Of a stretch of 64,000 nucleotides of DNA, positions 36,740 to 48,632 are shown piece by piece. The first letter of the stretch is position 1; each line of letters opens with the position of its first letter. The stretch spans positions 124,001 through 188,000 of the forward strand of contig SNVD02006121.1 in the NCBI GenBank assembly GCA_013180625.2, in the 5' to 3' direction. The notes beneath the pieces were generated by a model. That model saw nothing but the letters and a program-made list of their open reading frames with translations, was not told the DNA's origin and did no database searches. A program made the translations under genes and the position numbers. This stretch comes from Boswellia sacra. Lineage: Eukaryota > Streptophyta > Magnoliopsida > Sapindales > Burseraceae.

Positions 36740-37462
36740 AAAAATTTTGTTTTCAACAAAATTTAATTTTAATTCCCTTTCCAAAACCGCTTAATAACTA
36801 TCATTAATGAATAGGATTTCAAAATTTGATTTCCATTAGAATAAGGAATTCTAATAGAGTTAGGATTCTTGCCACTGAATTTTCTCCCCCTCAATTCAAT
36901 ACAGCTGACATGGGATTTTTGACACATAGATACACAAGATAAATCAAATTTTAGATTGGCACAAAGAGCATCGTATGATACGAAAAACATAACAGAAAAT
37001 AGTTAAAATTAACATAACAACAATATCTGAACATCATATGAATCATTTTAAGAAAGCATATTTCAGAGCTGTTTATTATTTTCACATGAAAGCTATTTTT
37101 TCATTTTTCCTTTCAATTGATTGAGATGTCAAAAATATTATTTTAACATATTTTAATCCTATTGGATTTATATATATAGTAGCTTTCACACAATATAGAG
37201 GTAGCCCTTTTCATTTGAGTGGGTGACCTCAACATATTTCTTAGATACCTTAAGGTTACTCTCAATGATGGCTTTACACATCATATATTGGTAGCCCTCT
37301 CTGTATTTTTTATTTTAAATCAGTCTCTTATCATTCACACATTTTTTTTATATTACAACTTACACATGCTAAATTATAAGAAAACTTATGATATTGCAGA
37401 TATAATTATCATAACAGTAGGCAGTGTTTATTCAGATAACTGATAGATGCCTAAGGCCTTTC
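36740..37462. other. Non-coding spacer inside Sirevirus copy 2
   Basis: Equivalent to 19510-20220 in copy 1. It keeps the repeated TAGCTTTCACACA/GGTAGCCC blocks (about 37180-37300). No gene. Confidence 0.5.
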
Positions 37463-39168
37463 TTAGATTTTTGTATCTAATACCTTAGTGAACAAGTCAG
37501 CTAATTGTTTATCAGTGGAGATGTGTTCAATGTGTATCACCTTAGACTCTACAAGTTCATTTATAAAATGGTATCTTATGTCAATGTGTTTTGTTCTAGA
37601 ATGTTGAACATGATTTTTGGAAATATTTATAGTACTAATATTATCACAAAACACAGTTATAGGTTTCTGTTCAATACCATTATCACTCAACATTTGCTTC
37701 ATCCATAGTAGTTGTGTGCAACAACTTCCTGCTACTATATATTCAGCTTCAATAGTAGACAACGAAATAGAATTCTGCTTTTTGTTGTGCCAAGAAACTA
37801 AGCTAGTACTAAGATAAAAACACCCTCATGCTGTGCTTTTTCTGTCATCTGCATTTCCTGCCTAGTCAGCATCACTAAACCCTGCAAGATAATCATTTGT
37901 ATCTTTAGAAAACCATATACCATAATCATGTATTTCCTATACATACCTGATGATTCTCTTAGCTACTGCCAGATGTGATTCTTTGGGATTTGCTTGAAAT
38001 CTTGCGTATAGTCCTACACTAAAGCACAAGTCTGGTCTGCTTACTGTGAGGTATAACAAACTGCCAATGATGCTTGATACAAACTTGCATCAACATCTTT
38101 TCCTGCACTATCTTTTGAAAGTTTCAGGTTAGTACTGATAGGAGTTTTCATTGGTTTTGAATTCTTAAGCCCAAATTTCTTTACAAAATTTTCAGCATAT
38201 TTTGATGGAGATATGAATATCCCATCATTCATTTGCTTAACTTGCAATCCAAGAAAGAAATTTAATTCTCCTACCATGCTCATCTCAAACTCTTCCTGCA
38301 TCAACTTAACAAATTCATTAGTTTTGCTTTTGTTAATTGATCCGAAAACAATGTTATCAACATATGTTTGAGCTGTAAAATAGTTAGATGCATGTTTGAT
38401 AAACAAGGTCTTATCATTGTTGCCTCTTTTATAACCTCTGTTGATCAAAAAATTTGTCAACCTTTCATACCAAGCTCTAGGAGCTTGTTTCAATCCATAC
38501 AAGGCTTTATGCAATCTATACACAAAATCTAGATGTTTAGGATCTTCAAAACCCTTAGGATGTTCAACAAAGACTTCTTCATTGAGATAACCATTAAAAA
38601 ATGCTGTTTTGACGTCCATTTGGTACAATTTAAAATCAAGCAAACAAGCAATTGCAAGTAGTAATCTTATTGAATCAAGTCTAGCTACTGGTGCAAAGGT
38701 TTCATCAAAGTCTATGCCTTCTACTTGTGTATAACCTTGTGCTACTAATCTAGCTTTATTTTTTACTACTTGGTCACTTCCATCGGTTTTATTCTTGAAT
38801 ATTCATTTAGTTCCAATGACATTTGCGTTTTCTAGCGTAGGAACTAATTCCCATACTTCGTTCCTTTTAAACTGATTAAGTTCATCTTGTATTGCCTGAA
38901 TCCAAACATTTTCTTTTAAGGCTTCTTTCACATTTTTAGGTTCAACTAAAGAAACATAACATGCAAACCTTACCTGATTCCTTACCTTTCTCCTAGTTTT
39001 CATCATGCCATCTGGTGTTCTAATGATAGAGCTGGTTGGATGTGCCTTTTGAATCCAAGTGGGTGACTCTTTCCTTTCATCTTCATTACTAATTGAGTTT
39101 TTGTTCAGATCTGAGTTGTTAGTTTGCATTATTGTGTCTGACGTAATAGCAGTTGTTTCCTCTTTCAT
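37463..39168 (-). pseudogene. Sirevirus copy 2 reverse transcriptase and RNase H, catalytic site altered
   Basis: RT strings match copy 1 (MDVKTAFFNGYLNEEVFVE, LYGLKQAPRAWYERL). The catalytic motif at 38353-38364 reads YVDN instead of YVDD, so the second metal-binding aspartate is lost through one G-to-A change. RNase H parts (IEAEYIVAGSC, FCDNISTINI, TKHIDIRYHFINE, QLADLFTK) remain. Frames change near 38041 and 37762. The protein would be inactive even if translated. Confidence 0.92.
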
Positions 39169-39239
39169 AACAGAGTCATCTTTATTACTGTTGCTGTCTG
39201 AATCTGATTTTTCTGTATCTTCTGTAAAGCTGGTTATGC

Positions 39240-40508
39240 TTTTCTCTTGTGAGTATTATGCATAATCATCCTGATCATCAAAGACTACGTTTGCAGATTC
39301 CATGACTGCCTCAGTTCGAAGATTGTAAACTCAAAACGTTTTGCTGTTTTGTGCATATCCCACAAAAACTCCTTCATCACTACTTGGATCTAATTTTCCT
39401 AACTGCTCTCTATCATTTAAGATGTAACACCTGCATCTAAAAACATAAAAATATTTTAAATTAGGTTTTCTTCCTTTCAAAATTTCATAAGGTGTCTGGT
39501 TAGTGCCAGGTCTGAGAAAAACTCTATTTGAAATATAACAAGCAGTGCTTATTACTTCAGCCCATAGCCTTTTGGATAACTTTTTGCTATGAGTATCACT
39601 CTAGCCATCTCTTAAAGAGTTTTTATTCTTCCTTTCCACAATGGCATTTTGTTCAGGCGTTTTGGGAGCTGAAAATTCATGATCAATTCCATGATATTTG
39701 CAAAAGGCAGCATAGATAACATTTTCAAATTCCTTGCCATGATCACTTCTTATTCTCACTATCTTGCCAATGTTCCTGTTTTGCTCATTTTCAAGCTTAA
39801 CACAAAGATTCCTAAAAGCTTTAAAAGTGTCAGATTTTTCTTTAATAAAATAAACCCAAGTATATCTAGAAAATTCATCCACACAAACAAATATATATCT
39901 CTTATCTGTAATGCTTTCAATTTGCATAGGACGCATAAGATCTATGTGAAGCAAATCAAGTATCTTGGATATGCTAAGATGTGGAATGGATTTGTGAGAA
40001 CTTCTAATTTGTTTTCCCATTTGACATGGTCCAAAAATCTCATTAGCTTTGTCATCAAGTTTAGGAACTCCTTTTACAGTACCTAACTTAGTTAATTTAA
40101 CCAAGTCTTTGTAATTTAAGTGTCCTAATTTTTCATGCCACAATTCTAGATCCGAAATCTTAGCTTGAAATGCAATTTTTACCAAATAGTAATTATTCGA
40201 AGATCTATTTCCTTCTAAAATGCATTTACCAAAGTTATCTAAGACCATACATTTGTTTTGTGTGAAATTAACAATATATTGGTCATCACATATCTGACAA
40301 TACTAATTAGATTAGTTTTCAAACCTTCAACCATCAAGAAATTTTTGAATTTGGGTAAGCCTTTGACATTTAAAGTGCCTTTGCCAATGATCTTACTCTT
40401 TGCTCCATCTCCATAAGTGACATTTCCTTCCCTGCATACTTTAAAATTTTTCAAAAATTGTTTATTTCTAGTCCTATGCCTGGAACAGCCACTGTCAAAA
40501 TACCACAA
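39240..40508 (-). pseudogene. Sirevirus copy 2 protease and integrase
   Basis: The protease motif WYFDSGCSRH is at about 40478-40506. The integrase HHCC region (LWHEKLGHLNYKDL) and the catalytic D, D, E positions (HIDLMRPM, SDHGKEF, NAIVERKN) lie in 39601-40248. A frameshift follows the third catalytic residue (at about 39630), and another lies at about 40245. The C-terminal integrase region continues to about 39240 in broken frames. Confidence 0.88.
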
Positions 40509-40559
40509 ATCGTTAGAAGAATGTTTAAGAGCAGCAAGAGCAACATTATATACTGTCTT

Positions 40560-42305
40560 CTTTTTCTTAACCTATTGTAGTTGTGACTTTGGTAACAGTT
40601 TGAACTGTTTTGATCTTTTATGTAAAAGATTCAACAATTTAAAGATCTAGGCCTAATATGTCCCTTTTTGTCACAAAAATAACAAATTGGAATGAATTTT
40701 CTTACCTTTTCAGGACTGGATTTGAACGAGCTCAGAGGAGAAACAAAGGTTTCATTGCTTTTTGAACTAGAACTTGACCTTATTGAGTTAGGTTTAGAAT
40801 TTTTACCTGATGTTGTAGCTTTTCCAAACATTGTTGTTGATGAAGATGCAACATTACCTTCTGTGTATCCCAATCCATGTTTGTTAGAGTTATCTCTTTC
40901 AAAACTCAAGACCTGATCAAGTTTAGTTGACCTGATTTTGAGTTGATCAACACATCTTTTGCTTTCAATAAGCTCTATTGTGATTTTCTCAATATGTGTT
41001 GTTTTGTTTGTCAAAGCAACCTCCAGTTCCGTGATACAGTTTTCAGCATAAGATTTTTTATATGTCAGTACTTCAATCTCTTTCTTTAAGGATTTGATTT
41101 CTTCCTTCTGATTCAGCCATTCATCATAGAGTGCATTATAAGTCTCTTACAACTCTTTCTAGTATTATGGACCTTCTTCTTCATCTGAATGATTAGCATT
41201 GGTTATGCAGTGTTCTGTTATGTCAGTCATAACAGCTTTCCCTTTATCGACTGCTGATGCTATGAATGCAACAAAATTCTTCTTGCATTCTTGATCATCT
41301 GAATTAGATTCTGATTCATAACTCCAGGTAGCTGTCAAGCCTTTGTTCTTCTTTTTGAGATTAGCACATTCAGACTGAATATGCCTATAACCAGAACATT
41401 CAAAACACTGAATCTGTCATTTCTTATCAGGTTGCTTCAATTTCTTCTTATCATTCTCCATGTTAAATTTCTGGAACTTGTCTTCATTTGAATTTGATGT
41501 CTTTCCTTGATTCTTTTTCCTGAAATTCTTTTTGATGAACTTGACATAAATTTTTGTTAGAAAAGCAATTTGTTTAGAATCATTTTCATCAAGTTCATCA
41601 TTACTTTCATCATCAGATTTTTCAGTTTTAACATTGAATGCAATGCTTTTTCCTTTTTGCTTCCTAGTATTCTAATTAATTTCAAAGTTTTGGAGAATGC
41701 CAATCAGTTCATCAACCCTCATCTCATCAGTGTTTTTAACTTCTTCAATGGCTGAAATTTTAGGTTGAAATTTATCTAGAACAGACTTAATTATTTTGCT
41801 AATAATTTCTGCATCAGTGAAAGTTTTTCTAAGCATGTATGCAGAATTTGTGATGTGACATAACTTAGAGTAAAATTCAAAAATTGACTCATCCTTATGC
41901 ATCATCAAATTTTTAAATTGAGAATTCAGTCCCATTAATTTAGATCTTTTAACAGATGTGGTACCTTCATGTTTTACCTCAAGTATGTCCCAAGCTTGTT
42001 TGGCCACTTTGTGCCTAGAAATCTGTCCGAAATTGTTTAAGTCCATTGTAGCAAAAATTGCATTACGAGCCTTTGAGTTCCAACTTGAACGTCTGTACTC
42101 TTCATCAGTCCATTCCTCCTCAGATTTGGGTTCAGCATCACCAAAAGCATTCAACTTTGTTGGTGATGTTCATCTTTTAAGGACATTGGTCTATGCTCTA
42201 TCATCAAGAGATTTGATATACATCATCATTCTTACTTTTCAGTATGGATAATTACTATCATCAAGAATAGGTGGTTGTGTTCCAGATCCTCCATTGCGAA
42301 TAAAC
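40560..42305 (-). pseudogene. Sirevirus copy 2 gag, start codon lost
   Basis: Homologous to copy 1 gag, but the base matching the initiating ATG is changed to TTG (about 42309). Downstream, three conserved tryptophan codons are stops (TGG to TGA or TAG, between about 42170 and 42250). The longest open stretch is 41672-42154 (WNSKARNAIFATMDLNNFGQ; AWDILEVKHEG). A CCHC knuckle (CFECSGYRHIQSEC) lies at about 41370-41415. The Gln codons that are stops in copy 1 are intact here, so the two copies were inactivated independently. Confidence 0.85.
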
Positions 42306-42358
42306 TCCAATCTTCTAGATCACTATGATCATTTCTTCACTTGTCTATCAGTGAACCT

Positions 42359-42372
42359 ACTTTGATACCAAT
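42359..42372 (-). other. Primer-binding site of Sirevirus copy 2
   Basis: ATTGGTATCAAAGT on the element strand, one base off the copy 1 site (AAAG for AGAG). Confidence 0.85.
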
Positions 42373-43226
42373 TGTAAGTTCTGGAAGTATGCATTTATAA
42401 ATAATACAATAGTAAACTATAATATAAATTGACACAGGAGGATTTTACGTGGTACGGTTATAAAACCTACATCCATGGCCAGTTATAGAGTTGCAATTCA
42501 CTAAGTTCTTGTTTGTACAATCTTTAGGATTGTTTACAGTGCTGACTCACTCTCACACATCGACCTAATCTTTGTAAAACAAAATCCCGTCAAGATTTTA
42601 AACTCTAGTGACATTGCTCACTTTCTATTATAGATAACTTAACAACATACTGTTAAGTATATCATAACTACGATGTCTGACACTGAATTACATAAACACT
42701 TAACTCGCAAGTTCTCTCAAGTGTCTACTAACTCACACAGACCTAATCAACAATTCATGCACGATTACAACCTCTCATACATGAATAAAACACTCATAAA
42801 ATCAAATCAAAGAAGCATTCCAATCTGCGTTGGAGCTCTCCTTTCAATTCTAGAATGCCGTGACATAGACTCTCCCTACCATCTAACTATATGTTATGTA
42901 AACATAACAATATATATAGTGGAAGTCCGAACGAAATCTCCTTAGATTCCTGCAAAAATCCTAACAAACTCTTATTCGGATAAAGATAAATATAATAGGA
43001 AGTGATATAATTAACTCCTAAAGGAATTAGGACACAAATAGATATTCTCTTATGTTAACTAGGATACATTAAATAATATCTTAATCTAATAAGATAATTA
43101 TTATAAATCAAATACTTCTTAAAATATACTTCTAGAGACAGTAAAATAATAAACAATACAATATTCTTGTTTATCACAAGTTGGACAAAATATCATGTGC
43201 ATGGCACATGCACGTTGACACCAACA
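42373..43226 (-). repeat. 5' LTR of Sirevirus copy 2
   Basis: TGTAAGTTCTGGAAG to CACCAACA on the plus strand, 854 bases. It differs from the 3' LTR by scattered substitutions and small indels. Confidence 0.93.
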
Positions 43227-44501
43227 AGTGCCAATTTTGATGTCTTTGGAATTTGGCTTGTAAAATATTTGTGGACCCCATAAAATTGTTAATAGGGGAT
43301 AATTGATAGTAAATTTAACGACTGAAAGACATAATTGGAATGTAAATTTTGGTAAATTAAAGTCTTATAAAGTGTCTTCAGGGATGAGAATTTGTGTTTG
43401 TGTATCGTGTTCGTGTGGATATAAACTAGTAAAATTTTGGCTAACATGGATATGACACATTTAATTATTCATATCAGGACTTGAAACACGGATACAACCC
43501 ATTTAACAAATGTGTCATCCGTTTATTAAACGTGTTATAACTACATTAAATTAAATCATATAACCTACTTAATTATTTAACATATATATGCTTAAATAAC
43601 CACATTATATAGTATTTATATTAATTAAAATTATCCACTAATACGAACAATTGTTACTATAAAAATTAATTAAAATAATTTGAATTCTCTATTAAATAGG
43701 TTAATTTGTTTTTTTAATTATTTGTACTTGACACGATATGATTAAATATTTGTGTCATTAAATGGGTTGGTGTGTTAAACACTCTAAACACGAATCAGAC
43801 ACATTTATTAATGTTGTCGTGTCTCCTAACACTAACACAGCCTAATTAATAATCGTGGTAACACCAACCTGTCAATTCTGTGTAGTATTCATGCCATGTT
43901 AGCGTGTCATATAAAAAGTTAACACTCGTAAGTGACTTTAAATAAAAAAGATAAAATTAGGGAGGGGCATTTTGTGAAAATGAGACATATAATTAATAGA
44001 AAATTTTCAAATTTAAGCACGACCGGAGCCCTTCCTTGGCTTGCTACGCTTCGTCACTAAGCCCGGATGATCATCCCATCATGCCACTTGGGTTACAACT
44101 CAAAACAATCTCTCGACTTGACTATTGTTCGATAATTTTTTAAAAGTTTCTCAAATCCTATTATATACTTCTATTTTTATTGTCATCCTTCAACTTTGAA
44201 ATTCCTTTACCATTCATTCATTGAAATTAGAGGTTTATAAAACTATATTGAATTGATTCATATCTAATTTCTTTTCCGGCAAATATCACAAACTATCCCT
44301 ATCTATTGGATAAAAATTATGTGCATGAACACCTTTTGTCATTTTTTATTAGTGCCTACTCCTATTTTTTTGTAAAGTTATCATGGACCACTTAAAGTTA
44401 TCATAAACCATCATTTGTTAATTTTTTTATTAGATGATATTATTTTTTCATCAAAAATCATTATAATTATCAAAATACCCTTCAAAAAAACTTTCAAAAA
44501 C
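43227..44501. other. Intergenic; CGTGT-rich putative DNA-transposon remnant at about 43380-43930
   Basis: The part from about 43380 (GGGATGAGAATTTGTGTTTG) to about 43930 is rich in CGTGTT/AACACG words of the kind found in the hAT element at 47467. No clear inverted ends or duplication were found. The remainder is AT-rich with no gene. Confidence 0.35.
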
Positions 44502-45817
44502 TAAGGTGGTATTTGTTTCGATCACTTAACACTTTTTAGATCTAAACACTCTTTAGAACTTAATTTACACCACTTAATAGAATGTTTGTTTACTTTTTTA
44601 GATACCACTTAAAAAAAGTGGTAAGAGAATATTTTACCTTTAATGTGACTTTTTTATCCTTATTAAAATGTACAATGTTTATACTTATATTTATACAATC
44701 ATTTAAAAATTAAATAGTTAATAAAATTAAGTCAAAATTCTTTTTCATTTAAATAATTAATATTATATTTCTTACAACCTTTAAAAAATAATTATTAACT
44801 AAAATTAAATAAAAATTCTTTTTCATTTAAATATTTAATATTATATTATATAAACTCATATGATATTATTGTAAAACTACTATATCATTAATATTATCAA
44901 TTTTTAAAATTCATTCCTCTAATAATTAGATCAAGTTTAAGCCATATCAATTTGTATAAAAAAAAATTGTAAGAGTAGTATTTTATCCATTACATTTTGC
45001 GGACCATATTTTGAATCATAGAAAAATAATTCTATTAATTAAAGTGTTTTCCATTTCATAAACTTAAAAAGAAGAAAAAAAGTATGATCTTTTAATTGAC
45101 AATATTAAATATTAATTTTTACTTTAAATTTACACTATTAAATAAAATAAAATGTTCTTATCAATCTAATAAATAACTTTTGAAGTTGCAATAAAACTGT
45201 CCCTATAATATTTAATAAACTTTTATCAAATATATTGTTTATTTTAAAACTCGCTATTTATAATGATATCAAATTTTTTAATAGTTATTATTCAACATAT
45301 TATTAACTAATTAATTTGAAATATTAATAGAAATAAATAAAATTTTACCAATTATAAAAAATATTTATCATATTTTGATGTGGTAATTATAAATATAGTA
45401 ATAAATAATATAACAATTTGATAATAAATACTAAAACAATCACAAATATACCAAAATTGTACCTTTTAATAAATTAAAATAATATTCTTAAATAAAAATT
45501 TAATAAAATTTATATTATTTTAATATATATTCATATTTATGGAATAAAATTTTTAACACCTTATTTAGACAATAATTATTAGAAAATTTGATAAAATTTA
45601 TATTATTTTAATATGTAGAGATATTTATGGCATAAAATTTTTAACACCTCATTTAGACAATAGTGGTTAGAAAAAGTGATGCATTTTCACTTTTTCAATT
45701 AAGTGATTTATCACTTAAAATAAGTGTTAAATAAAAAAACAAACAGAAATTTTAATACTTAAATCTAAACACTTAAAAGTGTTAAGTAATAAGTGGTGAT
45801 AAACAAACGGGTCCTAA
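44502..45817. mobile_element. Non-autonomous hAT-like element (about 1.3 kb)
   Basis: The left end TAAGGTGGTATTTGTTT and the reverse complement of the right end TTAGGACCCGTTTGTTT pair imperfectly. Subterminal TTTAGATCTAAACACT/CACTTAACACT-type words recur in inverted form at the other end (about 45768-45800). No coding. No clear 8-bp duplication, so the boundaries are inferred. Confidence 0.5.
45499..45674. repeat. 88-bp tandem duplication
   Basis: Two adjacent copies (45499-45586 and 45587-45674) share TTATGG.ATAAAATTTTTAACACC and TTTAGACAAT with about a dozen differences. It lies inside the hAT-like element. Confidence 0.85.
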
Positions 45818-47458
45818 ATTTAGTGTGATTCTGAACCCATATCATTCAATAAAACACTCTTAACCTTACCATCGCACCCATTCCTTTTTTTATTTCAATG
45901 CACAAAAAGTTTAGTATTTATTATAATAATAATTTTAAAAATTAAATTAAAAATTAAAAACCCAACAACACTACCTCCTTCCCTAATATCTCCCCAACAC
46001 TACCACCATCAGCAACCGAAACTCCAATTTTTTGTTTTTTGTTTTTTGGTAAAAGAAAGATCATTAATTTTGTTTTCTCTGAACTATTTACAGAAAAAAG
46101 AGTAAAAGACTATAAAAATTTTAAATCATCGTCGGAAAACATCCTAGCAACTTTACCAATTAAAGAAATCGACAACCATTTATAGAACATTAGGTTAGAG
46201 CTCTGGAAGGAAGTGGATGTAGATGAGGAAACATTGGGTTGGCGGGTAACAGTGAGGAGCTTGAACAGATCTGGAGGATATGCCATGTGAGGTTGCAGGA
46301 GCGGTGTAGGTGTTTGGGCTATCATGGCTTAGATTTAGGTTAAATTCGTTTTACGTTCAATTAAAATAAAATGGCTCTGTTTTTTCTTGTTTCCTAAAAG
46401 CTGTTTCCATTTTCGGAGTACAGAATTCTTGTAAAACGTGTTCTTTTCTGTTTTTGTAATATGTTTTCACAAAACATTGTTCTTAACATTTTCGGAGTTC
46501 AAATTCATCCCTCGCTAACTCTTCTCTCTCTCTCTGTTTTCATCTTTTATTTTTTTCTTCTCTCTCTATTTTATATCAATAATTCATTTCCAAACACATA
46601 TCTTGTTTTTGTTTTCAAAATTTCAGCTCAAGGATTTATTTCCAAACACATATTCTTAAAACCATTTCCAGATTTGTATTTTACGAATTCATTTCCAAAC
46701 GCATATCCTTTACTTAAAACATATTCTCTAAATCATAGAAATTCATTTTCCAAATCATTTTGGAAACAAAAACATATGAAACAAGAAAGAACACACCTAA
46801 TTTCTTTTCCCTGGTGGTGAAGTCGAGCGCTGTAGATTTTTGGTTCGAGTCCCCACATTTTCAAATTTTAGTATATTGCTGATTGTATGATATTAAATTA
46901 TCATTGTAACATTTAATATTTAACTTATTTACAAGTTTTTTTTAGAAAATTTTAACAGAAAAGTAATCTACAATGACTTTAAGAAAATGTAGGGTTAGGT
47001 GTAATAAAAAGTGACAAAAAATGTTCGCGCACGTAATTTCTTTAAAATATATGGATAATATGAGATATTTATCTATATTTTTTTAATACTTAAATTTAAA
47101 CTTATATCTAAGTGAAATTTGATGTTAGATATTTGGTTTATCAATTTAAGCAAATTCCAAAAAAAAAAAAAGGCTTGTAATCTTGATTAGATTAGACAAA
47201 CAGATTTTAAATTACAAAATTTACTAATATGAAATAAAATCTTTTTGAAATATTAACTCCATAATAAAAAGATCGAAAGAGTGTTAAGCTTTCCAAGAAA
47301 AACAAGAAAATAATAAAAAAGGTTAATTTTGATGAATTTTTTTTGAGAAATATTAAAATTTAAAAAATTTAGATATTATAATTAAATTAAATTTCATTTA
47401 TCCAATTTATCCCAATTCTTTAGTTATATATATGATATTCAACCATTTGATGGATCAA
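45818..47458. other. Intergenic, AT-rich
   Basis: A pyrimidine-rich stretch (46500-46800) repeats the word ATTTCCAAACACATAT three times with variation. At about 46840, GGTTCGAGTCC is identical to a tRNA B box, but no tRNA folds around it. No gene supported. Confidence 0.4.
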
Positions 47459-47466
47459 TTCGTAAG

Positions 47467-48248
47467 TAGACCTGACAACGGGTCGTGTTAGAGCGGTTTC
47501 GTATCCTTTCGTATTCGTGTCGTGTTAAATTATGTTAATCTAAATCCGACCCATTAACTTATTGGGTCTAAATCTATAAACCCAAACCCGACTGTTAATT
47601 TCATGTATTACCCGAATCCAACCCATTTAACCCTTTTTCTTATTTTCAAGTTAGACAATAATATATGTAACATAATTTGTATAAGTTCTAAACAAATAAT
47701 ACAACCAATAGTTTATAAATTTAAAATTTAACAAATATTTTGAAATCTATCGAAATATCCAAATTTAATATAATATGAAAATATAAACAAAATTTTGCAT
47801 CCCACATCATTTAAATATCCATCTAAAGGGTATTTAAGATAAATAATTGATAATGTCCAATTATTGAACGATTTCTGAAAATTAAATAGAACATTTTATA
47901 AGTTTCTCATTTATATTTCTCATTAAAATGTCATACTCATATACGCATAAGAAAAAGATGACGTAATTGTATTAGAATAATTTTAATTAGGTTAAATATA
48001 GTAATAAATTAGTATTTGTTATATTTTATTATATTTTTTTATGCATCATAAATAAATTTACTATATTTTCTTAATATTAACGGGTGAAACGGGTTTTTAT
48101 AGTATAAACCCAAACATGGTCCGATATCAAACGGATTTTATCGTGTTAATCCATTAACGATCCAATTCGATAATATTAGATCCAAAACACGTTTTTATCG
48201 AATGGGTTCGTGTCGTGTTAACGGGTTGTATAGAATTCATCAAGTCTA
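47467..48248. mobile_element. hAT-type non-autonomous element (782 bp) with 8-bp duplication
   Basis: The ends TAGACCTGA and, inverted, TAGACTTGA are flanked by a perfect TTCGTAAG (47459-47466 and 48249-48256). An 8-bp duplication plus TAG-starting ends is the hAT pattern. Subterminal CGGGTCGTGTTAG and, inverted, CCCGTTAACACGACACG words form imperfect palindromes. No coding, so it needs a transposase in trans. Confidence 0.8.
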
Positions 48249-48256
48249 TTCGTAAG

Positions 48257-48632
48257 CATCCAATATTATCAAATAATTAGACACTTTGTTAAAGGTTTGT
48301 GTAAGCAAAGTAGCAAACCTTACACAAACTTAAAATCTTACTTAACAAATCTAATATTTAGATTAAACAATAAAAAAAACATAAAAGTTTGACTTTTCTT
48401 CAGAAAACTATTCAATTCCCTATTTTTAGGTGTCCTTAAGAAAAATTAAAAATAAAATTCAAGCTATTAAGGAGGAAAAAGAAAAAAAATCTCTAACTAA
48501 GCCAATGCAGTCAAATATGAAAACTGCAATAGCTGCCCACCCCACCTCACCCAGTTTGTTATCCGTCTTCTTCAACTGCAAAACACACAAAATCTGACCA
48601 AAAAAACTCCAAGCCCCATTAACGCAAACACC
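48257..48632. other. Upstream region of the Tha4/TatA gene
   Basis: A short intergenic interval between the hAT element and the start codon. The last 100 bases are CT-rich and probably the 5' leader. The promoter of this gene must therefore lie within about 380 bases or include transposon sequence. Confidence 0.5.

Larger units (their letters stand above)
33267..43226 (-). mobile_element. Sirevirus-type Ty1/copia retrotransposon, copy 2 (9.96 kb)
   Basis: Same family, orientation and gene order as copy 1, with LTRs of 858 and 854 bases, a primer site (42359-42372) and a polypurine tract (34125-34138). The flanks share AGTGCC (33261-33266 and 43227-43232), one base longer than the usual 5-bp duplication. 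Internal sequence is highly similar to copy 1 along its whole length. Inactive: gag start codon lost, several tryptophan and glutamine codons turned into stops, and the RT catalytic motif altered. Confidence 0.94.

Noticed and set aside
46110..46325. 71-codon minus-strand open frame of ordinary base composition
   Set aside because: No motif is recognisable and neighbouring sequence is decayed repeat. It may be a captured gene fragment but cannot be supported.
46800..46870. tRNA or SINE signal (GGTTCGAGTCC B box)
   Set aside because: No matching A box at the right distance, no cloverleaf fold and no poly-T or A-tail structure. The B box alone is not enough.
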